From: Salarias fasciatus
Lineage: Eukaryota > Chordata > Actinopteri > Blenniiformes > Blenniidae
Assembly: GCF_902148845.1 (NCBI RefSeq)
Contig: NC_043755.1
Coordinates: 5,997,790-6,061,789, forward strand
DNA length: 64,000 bases
Reading direction: 5' to 3'
Shown: positions 33,101 through 48,680 of the stretch, piece by piece
Position numbering within the stretch: position 1 is the first letter of the stretch
How the letters are laid out: each line of letters starts with the position of its first letter
The notes under the pieces: generated by a model
Told to the model about the DNA's origin: nothing
Databases searched by the model: none
What the model saw: the letters and a program-made list of their open reading frames with translations, nothing else
Translations under genes and position numbers: made by a program

Positions 33101-33826
33101 AATATGTAAATATAATGAGATGTGCTCCAGGATTGAGGCGGATAGCTTCCTTTAATAAAAACGAAGGTCGGATGATTAGCGTTTGTGTGTGTGCTAATCA
33201 GCGTGTGAGTCAGAGAGCCTTTAAACCCTTTTCAGAAGAAAGAAAATGAAAATGATTAGCCTTTTACTCATTAAAAATGTGAACCCAAATCTTTCTAGTC
33301 GAACAAGCCACTTGAGGGAAGAGCCGTTGAAACTGCGGCTCACAAAGTGGCAGGATGCCGAGGGAAGGCCTGCGGTGACACCGATGTGGGGGGCGTAGGT
33401 GGAGCTGGAGGAAGGGGGCAAGTGGGCGAGGGCTTTAAACCGCCGAGACAGATGGCAGACTGGAATTACAGGTCAGTGGTCATGTAAACCCATTGAAAGG
33501 CCACCACTGAAATAGCCAACGTGCTGCTGGAAAACTTTAAGCTACAGCTTTGAAAACACCCCCACGACCACGTTCACAGAGTTTCCAGGAACACATCTGA
33601 TCATCTGCAGACAAAATTTGGAGCAGTTACATGATTTTTTTTTAGGAATTCGTTTACACCTCATTGATTTAAAGAATTTATGATCTGAATAAAATGCTCC
33701 ACAGCTTGATTAATGGAGCATTATCGGGCTGTTAAGACTGACTTCCTGAGTTCAACACTACATGCAGAACTTTTAAAATTTTAGTTTTTTACTGATGTAC
33801 GAAAGAAATTTCTCTGTCATCGTTGC
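30130..33826. other. TMEM100-like 5' region and gap before recoverin
   Basis: This holds the 5' UTR intron of the TMEM100-like gene (about 30195-31164) and a probable non-coding exon. Beyond about 31.4 kb no coding exon is recognisable. The right part (33085-33260) contains a cluster of homeodomain- and POU-type sites, listed separately. The remainder is AT-rich unique-looking sequence. Confidence 0.4.
33085..33260 (+). promoter_or_regulatory. TAATC and octamer motif cluster upstream of recoverin
   Basis: There is a perfect POU octamer ATGCAAAT at 33096-33103, with ATTAATC just before it. GATTAGC follows at 33174-33180, its inverted copy GCTAATC at 33193-33199, and GATTAGC again at 33254-33260. 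TAATC is the core recognised by OTX/CRX homeodomain factors, which drive photoreceptor genes including recoverin. The cluster lies about 0.7-0.9 kb before the probable recoverin 5' UTR exon. Function is inferred. Confidence 0.35.
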
Positions 33827-33929
33827 ATGTTACACCTTTCCAAACCCGGTCTAGAAAATAAGGATCCGGGGGTTCACTTTGGTCAAAAGCTCATCCACCT
33901 TAAATCCCGCATTAACAGAATTAACTCAG

Positions 33930-34260
33930 TCATCTCCTGGAGGAGTCTGTCACCCCCTCCCCTCCTTATCCCTCTCGGTCTCTCGGTCCAGACAGACACT
34001 CGATTCTCCAGCCATCATCCGTTCACACCACACACAGGTAAGCTTTCCCATCGTTTCCGACCACATTGGCAATGCCAAGCTGATTTAATTTCAACCTGGT
34101 TTTAAGTGTATCATGTCTTGTTGTCTCCACAGTCGCTCTGAGGCTTCGGTTTGGCAAAGAGGATTCATTTGGCCAAGAAAAAGCAAGCATCTGAAGAACT
34201 CAGGTGGCAAACCTTTGCCAAGGAGTTTGGCAGATTAGTAAGACACTGAAAGTCACAACA
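33930..34260 (+). other. Recoverin 5' UTR exons
   Basis: A probable non-coding exon ends at 34037 before a GTAAGC donor. An intron of 95 bp ends at a TTGTCTCCACAG acceptor (34132). The next exon runs from 34133 into the recoverin start codon at 34261. No other content is seen. Confidence 0.5.
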
Positions 34261-34657
34261 ATGGGAAATACCAGTAGCGCGATATCGAAGGAGATCCTGG
34301 AGGACCTGAAGCTCAGCACCAAGTTTACCGAGACCGAAATCAGCCAGTGGTACGAGAACTTCCAGAAGCAGTGTCCGACGGGGCGGATCACGCCGGAGGA
34401 GTTCGAGCAGATCTACACACGCTTCTTCCCCGACAGCGACGCCACCAGCTACGCACGGCATGTGTTCCGCTCCTTCGACACCAACGACGACGGCACGTTG
34501 GACTTCAAGGAGTACATCATTGCGCTGCACATGACCTCCACCGGGAAGACCACCCGGAAGCTGGAGTGGGCCTTCTCGCTGTTCGACGTGGACAAGAACG
34601 GATACATCAGCAAGGCAGAGGTGACGGAGATCTGCCAGGTGAGGAGGATTCCTGTGG

Positions 34658-34696
<39 letters not shown>

Positions 34697-36972
34697 TGTG
34701 TGAAGCAACAGCGATAAAGGATGAGGCTTTATTTGTGTTTACACTGCTTACATAAAAGAAGCTGGTTTCGATCAATTAAGTGAATTTCCAAACATTTTTG
34801 TCTTTCTGTGGCATTTAATTTCCCAGCAGTATTTTCATACTTCTAAATAATTATCTTGTAAATTTTTTTTTGCCAGGTCTATTTTAACTAATCCAACTGA
34901 AATAACAGCATGTTTCCAATAAGGCCAATTAAACCGAGTTGTCAACAGCTGGAAGTTGTCCATCCCTCTCATGGTATGCAGGACTCAGTCCTAATTACCA
35001 GCTGAATTAGCCAGTCTATTTGAGCCTAAAACGCCTGATAATCTCTGTGATCATAGATTTAGCTCTCGGCCAAAATAGGCCTCTCGACTCCTGAGCAAAG
35101 CTACTGCTAAGGCTCATGAGTATCGTCATCGTTGACATTATGCGGCCGTTTTGCACTGTGTACACCGCAACAAGTGCCGTTCTTTATTTACGAGTAAACT
35201 GTCGAAACGCAGTCTGGAGGGTTTCCGGTTCCTTATATTTAACTTTACAACAAATGATGTAAAATTGCAAGAGGTTTAAACAGATCAGCTGAGAATCCAG
35301 CTGACATTGTAATGGGATTTAAATCCTGGCCAACTGGCCTGAATCCATAAGCGTCTCGTTTTAGACCACAACATAAAATAACTCAATTTAAAGGCCTCCT
35401 TTAAGTTAAACAACCTGCAAGACAGAATCATTGGGTCTTTATAACACTTCGTGTTAGGATGTGCTCCATGTATTGATACTACCTCCTTTTTCATCGAACT
35501 TTATTGATTAAGTATGACGTGGAGATGTGGGTTTAAAAAAGAAAACAGTTTGGGGAAGCAGATTCAGCTAACCAAACAGTTGAACCTCCGCAGTGAATCA
35601 CACCGGCAGAGCAGACGGCTGAATCAAGATTGCTTCATTTGAGGATAATTGCCTGCTTTATATTGCTCGCCGTTGTTTTTTAATCACTGACAGCAACTTG
35701 AAAACATAATTACCGACAGGTTCACAGTCTGAACTGTGCAGCCCACAACCTCGGAGGGGAAAGATGGAGGGAGAGTCCGGGGAGAAGAGAGATGACATCT
35801 TGGCGTTTGGCATGTGGCCTGAGTCTTGGCACTAATCCATGTTAATCTAGGTGTCTTAAATGTGGGAGATGAGTGCTTCCTCTCTAAGTGGGACACACAC
35901 TTAAAGGCCTGATGAACCTGAAGTGCACAGTCATTTAGTCGTTTACAATCCCATGGATTTTAAGTGGCAGATCAGCTGCCTCGGACAAACCCTGCGCTGG
36001 CTGCTCAGTTTGGACACAAGCAGTGAAGTTTGTGTGAATTTATATTTTGATGCTTCAGAACTGTTCTTTAGGGTGAACTTGGCGGGAGGCTCAGTTGGCA
36101 CGTGAGGGCTGAAGAGTCAGTGCAATCACTAACGATCGTAATCAGGACAAAAGGAAAGTCTTTCTCTTCATGCGAGGCTTGATTTTGCAGCAGATGCTTG
36201 ATTGTTACACAGATGTTCAAGAAGCCAATTAACTCCAGAGGTCAGCGAGAGTTCCCGTTCCACAAGCCAGCGTGTTCACATTTGCTCATGCCTTGACGTT
36301 GATGCAACATTATCACACTTCTCATCTCCGTTCTGCCTCTCAGGCCATTTTTAAGCTGATCCCCAAGGAGGACCAGTGCAAACTAGCAGAGGACGAGAAC
36401 ACACCCGAGAAGAGAGCCAACAAGCTGTGGTCTTACTTCGAAAAGAGAGACAACGGTAAGAAGGATCACACACGCGTGTGTGTGTGTGTGTGTATATGTC
36501 GTGTCCCTGCTGTGAACTGTGTGCAAGGGGGAGATAAAGTATAAGCTTTGACTACCTTTCTTCAGCAGATGTTTCGACATCCTCCGGGGAGGATTACATT
36601 TTACAATCAGCTGTTTGGCTTAACAATAACACAAGCAATAAATCCACCTGGGGGCACAGGGCACATCCCCCTCTTACGTTTCTTATGTCATGCAAGCTGT
36701 AATACGTATGAACCAGCTGTGACTGTTTAACCTGAGGAGACGCCGCCGTCTCTCACACACACTGGAGATAAAACACTATTCGTCCAACTTTCCTACATGA
36801 AGTAGTGTCGTCGTCCACCTTTGTGTTTGCCTCGCACCCCTCGCTGGTCATCATCGTTTCTCCCTCTCTTTCTGTCCTGACAGAGCGGCTGGCTGAAGGC
36901 GAGTTCATCAAGGGAGTGATTGAAAATGAGAATGCAATGCGTCTTATCCACTATGACCCTGTTAAGCAGTAG
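34261..36972 (+). CDS. rcvrn: Recoverin, retinal calcium sensor
   Basis: An EF-hand neuronal calcium sensor. In photoreceptors recoverin inhibits rhodopsin kinase in a Ca2+-dependent way and moves to disk membranes by a myristoyl switch. Three exons (34261-34638, 36344-36455, 36884-36972) give 192 aa. The N-terminal MGN with Ser/Thr fits N-myristoylation at Gly2. EF1 is non-binding, with CPTG (Cys38). EF2 (DTNDDGTLDFKE, 73-84) and EF3 (DVDKNGYISKAE, 109-120) are canonical. EF4 (KRDNERLAEGEF) lacks ligands. The protein stops at LIHYDPVKQ and lacks the Lys-rich C-terminal tail of mammalian recoverin. Teleosts have several recoverins, and which one this is cannot be told. Polyadenylation signal AATAAA is at 37447-37452. 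gsg1l2 next door is also near RCVRN in human 17p13.1. Confidence 0.92.
34660..34693 (+). repeat. (TG)n microsatellite after recoverin exon 1
   Basis: About 17 TG units start 21 bp after the exon 1 donor of recoverin and lie in the sense orientation, so the pre-mRNA carries a UG repeat. Confidence 0.95.
36473..36494 (+). repeat. (TG)n microsatellite after recoverin exon 2
   Basis: About 10 GT units begin about 18 bp after the exon 2 donor, again in the sense orientation. Confidence 0.9.
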
Positions 36973-38162
36973 CCATGCCTGTTTATCCCATCTTCCTCTC
37001 CTTTATCAAACAAATTTCTCTCTTTCAAACACGTTTTTACTCCCCTCTCCTCCCCTCAGCTCCTCCGCTGTGTAAATACTCATCCATGCAGTGTCTTGGT
37101 TGGAAATTACTTTTTCAGTCAGTTATTCATGTATGTAATGTTGTGCTCCTCTTTGTGAATGAATTTATATCAGATAGAGGCCAGGTGAAGCTTAACTGTG
37201 GTGTAGTGTTTTAAGATGTGTGCAACGAAAAGGAAAATGTATGGAAACAGTTAAAAGAAAAGCTAATCTGGTACGAAAAGTAACCTCGATAAAATTGCTC
37301 ATCGGGAATTGACTGTGATTGATCTTATTATTGATAAATACTCTACCTAATTAATAGCTCCTCATAGTTGTTTTTTTTTTTTACAGAATCTGAATTGTCC
37401 TTACTGCGGTCGTAGCTCAGTAAAGTGTTGTACTCGTCCACTGTACAATAAAGGTTTTCTCATATGTCTGTGGTTTGAAAATCCATTTATTTATCTTTCC
37501 CAGAAAACAATAAATTCTTCTTTGACCTAGAAACGATCTGTATATTATAAAGCTAGTGGTGGCTGACAAAAATGACGGGTTTTAAGTTTGCAGTTTTAAT
37601 CCCAGACAGTAAATCCAGGATTAACTCAAATGTATAACCTACAGAAATTTAAGATAAATTTAGGTGCATGATTCTGGCTTTTTAAATTGTTGCCATCCCG
37701 ATATGTGAAATACAGTAAATCCCGGTGCTCAGGTCACCTCCGTAAGCCTCAGACTGAGAGTTCGGTCTTTTCAGGGTGCAGATTGTAATAAGCGTGCACA
37801 CAGCCTGTGGCTATGCGTGCCTGCGTTTCTTTCCAACTTTCGTTTTGACCCCCGACAACCCGCTCCTTTCCGGCCCTCGGCATCTCTCCCCGCTCTATTC
37901 CTCCTTCTCTCCATCCAACTCGGGATTACTGGTTTACACATAATCTTCTGTTCAACATCGGAGAGCAGACTTTTCAAAATCTCTGTAATCTTTCTATCTC
38001 TATGGGTTTGTTTGTGCATCTCCACTGAGACCGTGTTTGTTGGAGCTTCTGCACATGCATTGCGTAAAAAATTCTGTCAAAAGATTGTGTCTGTCTGCAC
38101 AGAGGGAGGACTCTTTCTGTCTTTCAGATACGGAACAATTTGGTTTTTGGTGAATGTTTTTC

Positions 38163-38235
<73 letters not shown>

Positions 38236-38789
38236 GCAGCAAGTGAACACTTTTTCTCAAAATAAATGTGTTAGAAGCAGAAACATGGAGGAGCAAGGAT
38301 TTTGATAGAAGCATAATTGTGATGGCCAAAGGAAGGAGAGGAAGCGTGGAAAAGTGGTGAACCAGCAATGACGATGCTTGTGAGGATAGAGACTCTAAAA
38401 GGAGCTCAAACCAAACTGCTGCATGTTCTGATAGAAATGTCGGAATACACAGTGGATTGCAATATTTTTTTTTTTTTTTTTTGCCTGTGGGGCGTATGCT
38501 GATCAGGCTGGAGACAAACATTTCCTTTCCTACAGTGAGGCACTGAGAAATAGCCAGAAAACATGCAAAACTTGCATGCGAGTGTAATCTGCACATACAT
38601 CCATCATAGGCTTATAGCATTTTGATATGTGTTGATTTCATTGGTTTTCAGCCAGTTCAGTTTGTCCATAGTTCACAGGAAATCAAAACAGCCAGCGAGA
38701 GAAACCAGAGGCTGGTTTTCGTCCCGGCTCGGTCGTCTTTCTTTCTGTAGTTTTTCAGCCCTTTCAGTTTAACTGTGTAAAGTGATCCC
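36973..38789. other. Recoverin and gsg1l2 3' UTRs and gap
   Basis: Recoverin's 3' UTR runs to about 37470 (AATAAA at 37447). The rest is non-coding and includes an (AT)n block at 38167-38232 and a T-run at about 38464-38482. The long open frames crossing 38.1-38.3 kb on both strands simply read the AT repeat as Ile-Tyr and are not genes. The gsg1l2 3' UTR should occupy the right end, but no minus-strand AATAAA was seen close by. Confidence 0.45.
38167..38232. repeat. (AT)n microsatellite
   Basis: About 33 uninterrupted AT units, self-complementary and therefore capable of cruciform extrusion. Confidence 0.97.
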
Positions 38790-42221
<3,432 letters not shown>

Positions 42222-44880
42222 GGCCGCGCCGGTGGGGAGGGAGGCGGGGGGTCGGGGGGAAAGGAGGGGGGGAAAGTCAGGGGGAGACCACAACCGGACG
42301 TACGACAAAAACCACGCAAGGTACGGCCGCATCCACAGGAGGACGGACAGATGCCCCGAGGCTGATGAGCTGCCAGGTTTGAATGGAAATGACAAATAAA
42401 TGTGACGTAACAGAGAAGACAACGCAACCTAACAGCTGACTAAGTGATACTGTAGAGTCAGTGTGATTAAAAGGAAGGAAGATAAGCAGAATGGAAGTTG
42501 GGGGGGCGAGATAAGATGCTCTGAGGCTGATGCACGTGGGAAAAGGGCAGATGGGAGGGGGGTAAAAAATGAACAAGAGGGGATTTGAGTGGACAATGTG
42601 AACACAGCAGGATGCTGGGCTGCAGCAGTATCCTGCTCAGGCGGCTTCAATCTGATGTCCAGCTATTGATCCCCGTGGGAACCGATCTGGCCATACTCTC
42701 CCTGACCTCAGCGCGAGTACTGCTCAGCCCGTCTGCAGGAGGTCGTTCGAAAACGGCAGAATTTATCTGATGAAGAACATCCTCCAGACTTCTGCATTAC
42801 GAAGCAGCCCAGCACCTCAGCGTGTCCTGGAGAGAGCGCTCAGGCCCCGAGCCCGCCACTCATTATGGCCTCCCCTGCAGGACCTTAAGAAAAGATAGAG
42901 GGAAGCAAAACAATAGATTACTTTTTTGATGAAATTATGGATAAGCCACAGATCTGAATGAAATTTTTTATTAGTAATCCCTGCAAATCTACTTTAATCT
43001 GTTTGTGTTAGGTGTATTTGAGTGTGAAGAGTACTCTGGCCATGCCTGAGGTCTCTTTCTCTCATGCAATGTCTGTGAGCCTGCAGCTCCTGAAATGCAA
43101 CAGTTTATGGAGCTTTATGATCTCTGAAAAACACAATACTACAACATGAAGGACCTGACAGCCACAAGGAACTGAGTTTGGCAGCTGTAACACCATTTCA
43201 ACATATGAAAACCTTCCTAAATATCCTCAATATATTTTAGAAATGTTAAGACAGCAAAATCATCCTTGAATTGGCTGATCGGTCTCAGAATCATAGCAAA
43301 GGAGAAGTTATGTGGTGCATTTTATACCCATATTTCATTTTAAACTAATTCTAGGTAATTCATGATCACTCTTTGACAGGATATGACCATAAAATATACT
43401 GTAAAGTAGAAACGTATTCAGGGAAGGCTCCTCTGTGATTTAAAATCCTGTGTATACTGGAAAACCTGTTTAACAGGTGCAAGTCTTATTCAAATGGTCG
43501 ACACAGACCCATGTTAGTAACTTCCTCAAAAACCGGCTGCACACAGATTTTCCTAGGTTCAGGATTCACCATTGTTTTGAAAAGCTCCACTTTTATTGGT
43601 CGATCTCAATCTTATAGGTATAATGTTGCAGAAAGTGTGTACATGTATGCATATAAACATTTACCACTGCACTGTTTATTTAATTGACTGAAAATTTGTG
43701 TATATGGACACATATGGGTGTAATCATGTGATAAAAGAAATAACTATGTTTTATTATATTTGCCTGCTCAAAGTTTCAGTGGCCTGTATCTGGAAAATAA
43801 AACTGCAATTATGGAGAACAATAAAATGGAACATTTTGTGAATCTAAACACCAATATAGTTATTTTTATGAGAGGAAAATATCAACTGTTGTGTACTGAA
43901 ATAGTGGGATATATTCAATAGTGTATAATAAAAGTAATTTGCATAATCTATTAAGATGAAACTCTGAACAGCAACAGTTTCTTATACTGAGGACAAATAA
44001 ATATCAAAGAATTGCATGTCAGAAGGTGAGAACAAAATATATTTGTTATAGTGTAAATAAGTTTTTTTTTTTTTTACTTCATGGATATTCAATCAAGTCT
44101 CAGAAATTAAAAAGCAAGAGATGAGTACGTACCAATTTCCTTTTCTTTGTCCTCTGTGGTTACTTCACACCGTTCCTGATACATGAACCGGGGTGAAACT
44201 GTTTTCAGCGGTCACTTCTCTCAGTCCTCTGAACCCACAATCCTCGGTTATCTCTGCCTCCGTTGAAGAGCCTTTAATCAAAAAGCTCCTTAAGATTGAT
44301 TTAGTTATTCCATCTTGAGCAGATTCCCTGTGTCACTACCCTCTTCGTGTGAGTCCTCCTCCAGGATGAGCATCAGTGGCCCTTACCTCTCCAGCTGCGC
44401 TCCATCCGGTAATCCTCACGGCCAATCGACAGACGTGGACGCAGCAACCGGACGGACGGACCGGGCGTCTGCGTCCTCAACGCTCCACTCCTCTCTCTCT
44501 TTCTTGGGAATTTATGTCACAAACGCATCCTGAAGCGTGTAATCCCTCTAAGTCCATCTGTTGCTGCAGTGCCCCCTCTCTTCCGGCGCCTGTGCTTTTC
44601 CAGAGGCGCCAGCCACGTTTACTCCCACCGTCTCCACTGGAAGTTACACATTCGGTCTCGTCTCACACCGCATGTCTGAGCTCTGGAGGACGATGGAGAA
44701 GACTGAGGACCACCACCTTTATATGTAGAGCCTTTTTTTTCCCCCTGGCATTTCTTTTCTAATCAGACCAAGTGTGCAAATCCAAATCCTGAGTCCACTC
44801 ACTTAACTGCTTATTTTTGGGTGCTGAATGTCACACATTAAAAATAACAAATCCTGAAGAGTTTTGCATTGTCACAATAA
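42222..44880 (-). other. gsg1l2 5' UTR and upstream region, reaching the atg12 3' end
   Basis: On the minus strand an acceptor (TTTTCTTAAG) at about 42885 and a donor (GTACGT) at about 44132 suggest a non-coding first exon near 44133-44500. It would be spliced to the exon carrying the gsg1l2 start. The 43-44 kb interval is AT-rich with no recognised element. Antisense open frames at 42105-42399 are shadows of exon 1. A minus-strand AATAAA for atg12 lies at 44881-44886. Confidence 0.4.
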
Positions 44881-45000
44881 TTTATTTACAGAATCTGTAC
44901 ATTTTAAAAAAAGAAGAGAACAAATGGCAGAAGAGGAAAAAACATGACGTGCATATGTGTGTGAGGATGAATTTACAGGGCGGGATGCTGTATTGAGGCG

Positions 45001-48000
45001 TTAACCCCAGGCTTGAGATTTACAGTAGTGTAGAACCAGCTTGCCATCGCTGCCGAAGCACTGAAAGAGATTGAGATGGAAAGAAAAATAAATAAAACAC
45101 ACACACAGGAGCGATGTTCAAAGTCCAAATATGATTTGGTTAGTTCAGGAGAGCATCACATTCTGTACCTGTTCGGTCTCTAAAGGTGTAAACTGTATTT
45201 ATCTTTTATTTTTTTTTTAATAATCTACAGTGTAAGCTGAATGCATTCTCCTGTGTTTTATCAGAAAACTCCTCCCAAAAAGAACTAATGTGTCGGATAT
45301 GGATCCTTCAAGTAAACTCAGCCCACCACTGCTGATCGCCCCTCTTTGCTTTTACTTCCCAGAACAGTAATCGCTGGTGAGGGATTTTGGCCTGTGCCAT
45401 GAGGCGTGCCCTCTCATTGCCCCCTCTGCTGGTCAAACCTCCACATGACCCGTCCAGTCGGTCACACCAGACCTGCAGGCACACGCCCACCTGTGACATC
45501 CTGCATCCAACTGAAGGCAGAGACTCCAACTATGTTGAGGGGGTCCAGATTTCCAGATTTTAAACCAAACACAAACTCTGCTGTTGCAGTCTGTGCTCTG
45601 AATTAATGCCAATGGCAGCATGACGCAAAATTCATACAACAGTTCCCGTTTACCCCCCCAAAATTATTCTAACTTTCTTATATTTAACCACACTTACATT
45701 TAAATAGCTTGAGAGAGTCTTGTTTTTTTGAATAACTTAGTAAATACACCGATAAAAAAAAAAATCTGATTTCCAAAATATTAAAAACATTTCAGATGAT
45801 CAGAGGTTTTCCTGTTGAGGCCATGATTAAAATCAACTGTAAACATGCTTGAAAATTTTCATTCATACGGTTCAAGTATAAAAACACCCGATAAAAAATG
45901 TCATTGCTATTCTAATGTTTTGGGATGATTCTGTATAGTTTTGTATTCTTGAGTCCAAAAATCCTTCAGTGTCATATGTTCATATGTCCTGTGTGGGGAC
46001 TGATTAACCCTTTATTATACACTGACTGGGTTTTGCATGTGTACTACAATTCATACAGATTTGAGCTTTTCATACTGTGATATTTTAGGTCTTTGAGATA
46101 TTGACAACTGATGTTATCTTGGAAAAAGGGGCTGGCACAATCACTCATTCCACATTTTCTGAAAATCCTAAAGCCATAAAACCAAAATAAATTCAATCTA
46201 TGTGTTCATATGAGGTTATTTTTTGTCCTCATGTCATCCAATGTACTGACACTTTCTTTTGACACACAAATATATTTGCTAAAAAATTCACAGACATTCC
46301 AATTTCCTCTGAAATAACCGATAAGAACTAACTAAAGCTTTAATACTTACGTCAAAGAGGGCTCCTACTTCTTGATCCGGTGAAGGCGCAAAGGATTGAT
46401 TGACATAGATGAACTGGGGGGAAGAAACCGGAGACGTTTTCACATAAAAACATGACTGACATGACCTGAGAAATCAAGAAGGAGGCAGGAACACTTCATC
46501 CTTACCAGCTGTTCACTGGCTTCAAGCTTGAGGAAACGAGAGATAAACTGAGCCAGAGACTGCACGGTCCTCCCCCTCTCCATTGCCCACTTCCTTGTTT
46601 TCATTATCGGGGTGTCTCCCACCGCCTTCAACAGCACGTCAACTAAGACGACAGAAAACAAAACAGTGAAAGACCCAGACCGGTCCAGACAGACTAAACA
46701 TGAACTATTCAGGGGAATTCCTTCAGCGGGTGTGAAATCCATGTAAGGCGAACCTCCATACCACAGTCACAACCGTGTCTGTACAAACAATGTGTGTAGA
46801 TTTGCTTCAAAATAGCAGATTATATGGGTAAATCATGACTTTTCACCTCACATGACTTTTGCTTTTGCATCAGCTACAAAGAATCCTGTTTAAATGACTC
46901 TTTGTGAAAGTAGTACGAGTTAGGTCTGCATCATATGTGCTGCTGACAGTAAATATAGTTTCCAATTTTGCAACATTGAGGAATCGATCCCCAGAGGGCA
47001 AGGACCCTGTTGATAGTTTCCTATTTTCCTGACGTAGAAATAAACCAAAATTTGACCCCCTAAACATGCTCCAAATCTCACAAAATTTGGCACACACATC
47101 AAGACCTGCGAAAATTATCATAAAAAGAAAAAATTAACCCCATCACTTCCAAAATGTGCTCTCTAACACCATATATGTGGGGATAATTTTAATGATAAAC
47201 GGTCGTTTTCACGTGAAAGAAAAGGTTTGGCCTTTGACAACTTTTACAATAATGGCTTCAGGTGGGAGAAAATCTAACGTTTTCCACAAACGGAGGCCTC
47301 TAGTATCTCAACTATAAATCTGACTGCTTTGAAAACCACAAGACAACCAATTTTCCTATCAAAAATGACATATTTTTTAGCATTTGGCCAAAATTAATGG
47401 ATTGGGAAACAGTTGGGGAACAGGAACTGACTCTTTAACCACTCTCTCCTGTTTAGGTGGTGGGGAGCTGGAGTCAATCCCAACTAACTATGGGTGAGAA
47501 CAGGGCAGACCCAGTCTGTCACATATAAGACAAGCACCAACACTTGCCGAGGGTCTGCTGTTATATGTTGTGGGACTAAGGGAGGAAACTGGAGCACAGA
47601 GAGAAAGCCTTACATGAGCTGAACAAATGTGGGAGAATGTGGAAAAATGTGTCAGACAGCACTTTAAGGACACAGGCATTGGGGGACAGTTGTTTCATTG
47701 GTGGTGATTTACAGAGATATAAATATCAAAGTTCACAAAAGCTGCACTTGTATCTTATGTAAAACCCAGCCTTACTTTTTTACATGATCTTAATGAGCAA
47801 CCACCTCGCACCCTCACCTATTTACACCATCTCCATGTTCAATTATTTGTTAGAACTGGACAATGCTTTCAATGTGAATACTATGACGCTAATAACGCTG
47901 TAAAATCCGTGTATTGTGTGGAATTTCCGCATAACAACTGCAGAAACTACAAGAGTCAGTAAATAGTTTGACAGCTTGAAGCTAACCGCTGCTATAAAGA

Positions 48001-48456
48001 GCACGGTCTGAAATCATAATGCTCTTATGGAAGATATCAAGGTACACATGGATTTATTACTAGTGATTTGCTTCTGGTAAACAGCAAAGTCCCAGTAGAT
48101 TAGATATCAGCATTTTCAAACTGCTGATATACTTAATAAATATTAGCATTAGCTTTACCCGTTCCCAAACAGGAACTACCACGTGCTAAACGAACCACGC
48201 GTCCATTGGTCAAACAGAAAAAAAGCCTTCACCCTATTGGCCAGATTTACTATTACGTCACAAACCCGGAATTGATTTTGATAGCATTAGCAAGAGTGCT
48301 GACAAATACAAAAATATCATTAATTTACTGAGTGATACTATCACCGTGTCAGGCCCCCGTACTTTTTTTCTTCTCCTCGTTTGTCGTGGCGTCGTCGGGA
48401 GGGGGTTGCGGCTCCTCTTTCTGTGTTTCTGTCGGGGACTCAGCATTGTCAGACAT
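45001..48456 (-). CDS. atg12: Autophagy ubiquitin-like protein ATG12
   Basis: A ubiquitin-like modifier. ATG7 and ATG10 couple its C-terminal glycine to ATG5. The ATG12-ATG5-ATG16L1 complex then acts as the ligase for LC3 lipidation on the phagophore. Exons, in transcript order: 48363-48456, 46506-46642, 46351-46413 and 45001-45060 (117 aa). The variable N-terminus is acidic and proline-containing. The conserved core starts [18 protein letters not shown] and runs through [17 protein letters not shown] to [12 protein letters not shown], ending at Gly117 as required for conjugation. The start is set at [10 protein letters not shown]; an in-frame upstream ATG at 48531 (MTSCSVSSS) would give 142 aa, close to the human length of 140. 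It is head to head with isoc2. A minus-strand AATAAA lies about 115 bp past the stop. Confidence 0.95.
46880..47130. repeat. Probable dispersed repeat fragment in atg12 intron 1
   Basis: The phrase 'caaatctcacaaaatttgg' followed by 'cacacacatcaagacctgc' (47070-47107) resembles a short repeat found in many teleost genomes. The edges are not clear and no terminal repeats were found. Recognition is from memory, so confidence is modest. Confidence 0.35.
47570..47625 (-). repeat. Fragment resembling the teleost dispersed repeat
   Basis: The phrase 'gggaggaaactggagcacag' followed by 'agagaaagcc' resembles the 'ggaggaaaccggagtacccg' part of the same repeat family as 29195-29370, in the opposite orientation. 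It lies in atg12 intron 1. Confidence 0.35.
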
Positions 48457-48680
48457 CCTCGGTGCCCACTCCACTCCGTCCGGGTTACTTTTTAGATCCC
48501 GCCTACTTGAGCTAACCGAACAAGATGTCATGAAATAGAAAGCTAGGATTGGCTAACGAGCACGTCACTCTATACAATCTGATTTGTGATTGGGCCATAA
48601 GCTTTAAAGAAGGCGGTGCTTATCAAACAGGTTCCTCAGTTGAACTTGTGGGTCTGGTCTTCGCTACAACCAGGTTGGTT
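48457..48680. promoter_or_regulatory. Shared bidirectional promoter of atg12 and isoc2
   Basis: The two start regions diverge from this interval, and isoc2's non-coding leader must lie just to its right. Inverted CCAAT boxes (ATTGG) occur at about 48547-48551 and about 48588-48592. Two more lie just inside the atg12 intron side, at about 48206 and 48236. No TATA box is evident. Shared NF-Y control is an inference. Confidence 0.5.

Noticed and set aside
37817-38596. Long frames on both strands (162 and 198 codons)
   Set aside because: Both depend on the (AT)n block at 38167-38232, read as repeated Ile-Tyr.
45308-45639. Short frames and a near-CTCF motif in the last atg12 intron
   Set aside because: No domain; the motif at about 45419 has an extra G breaking the CTCF core.
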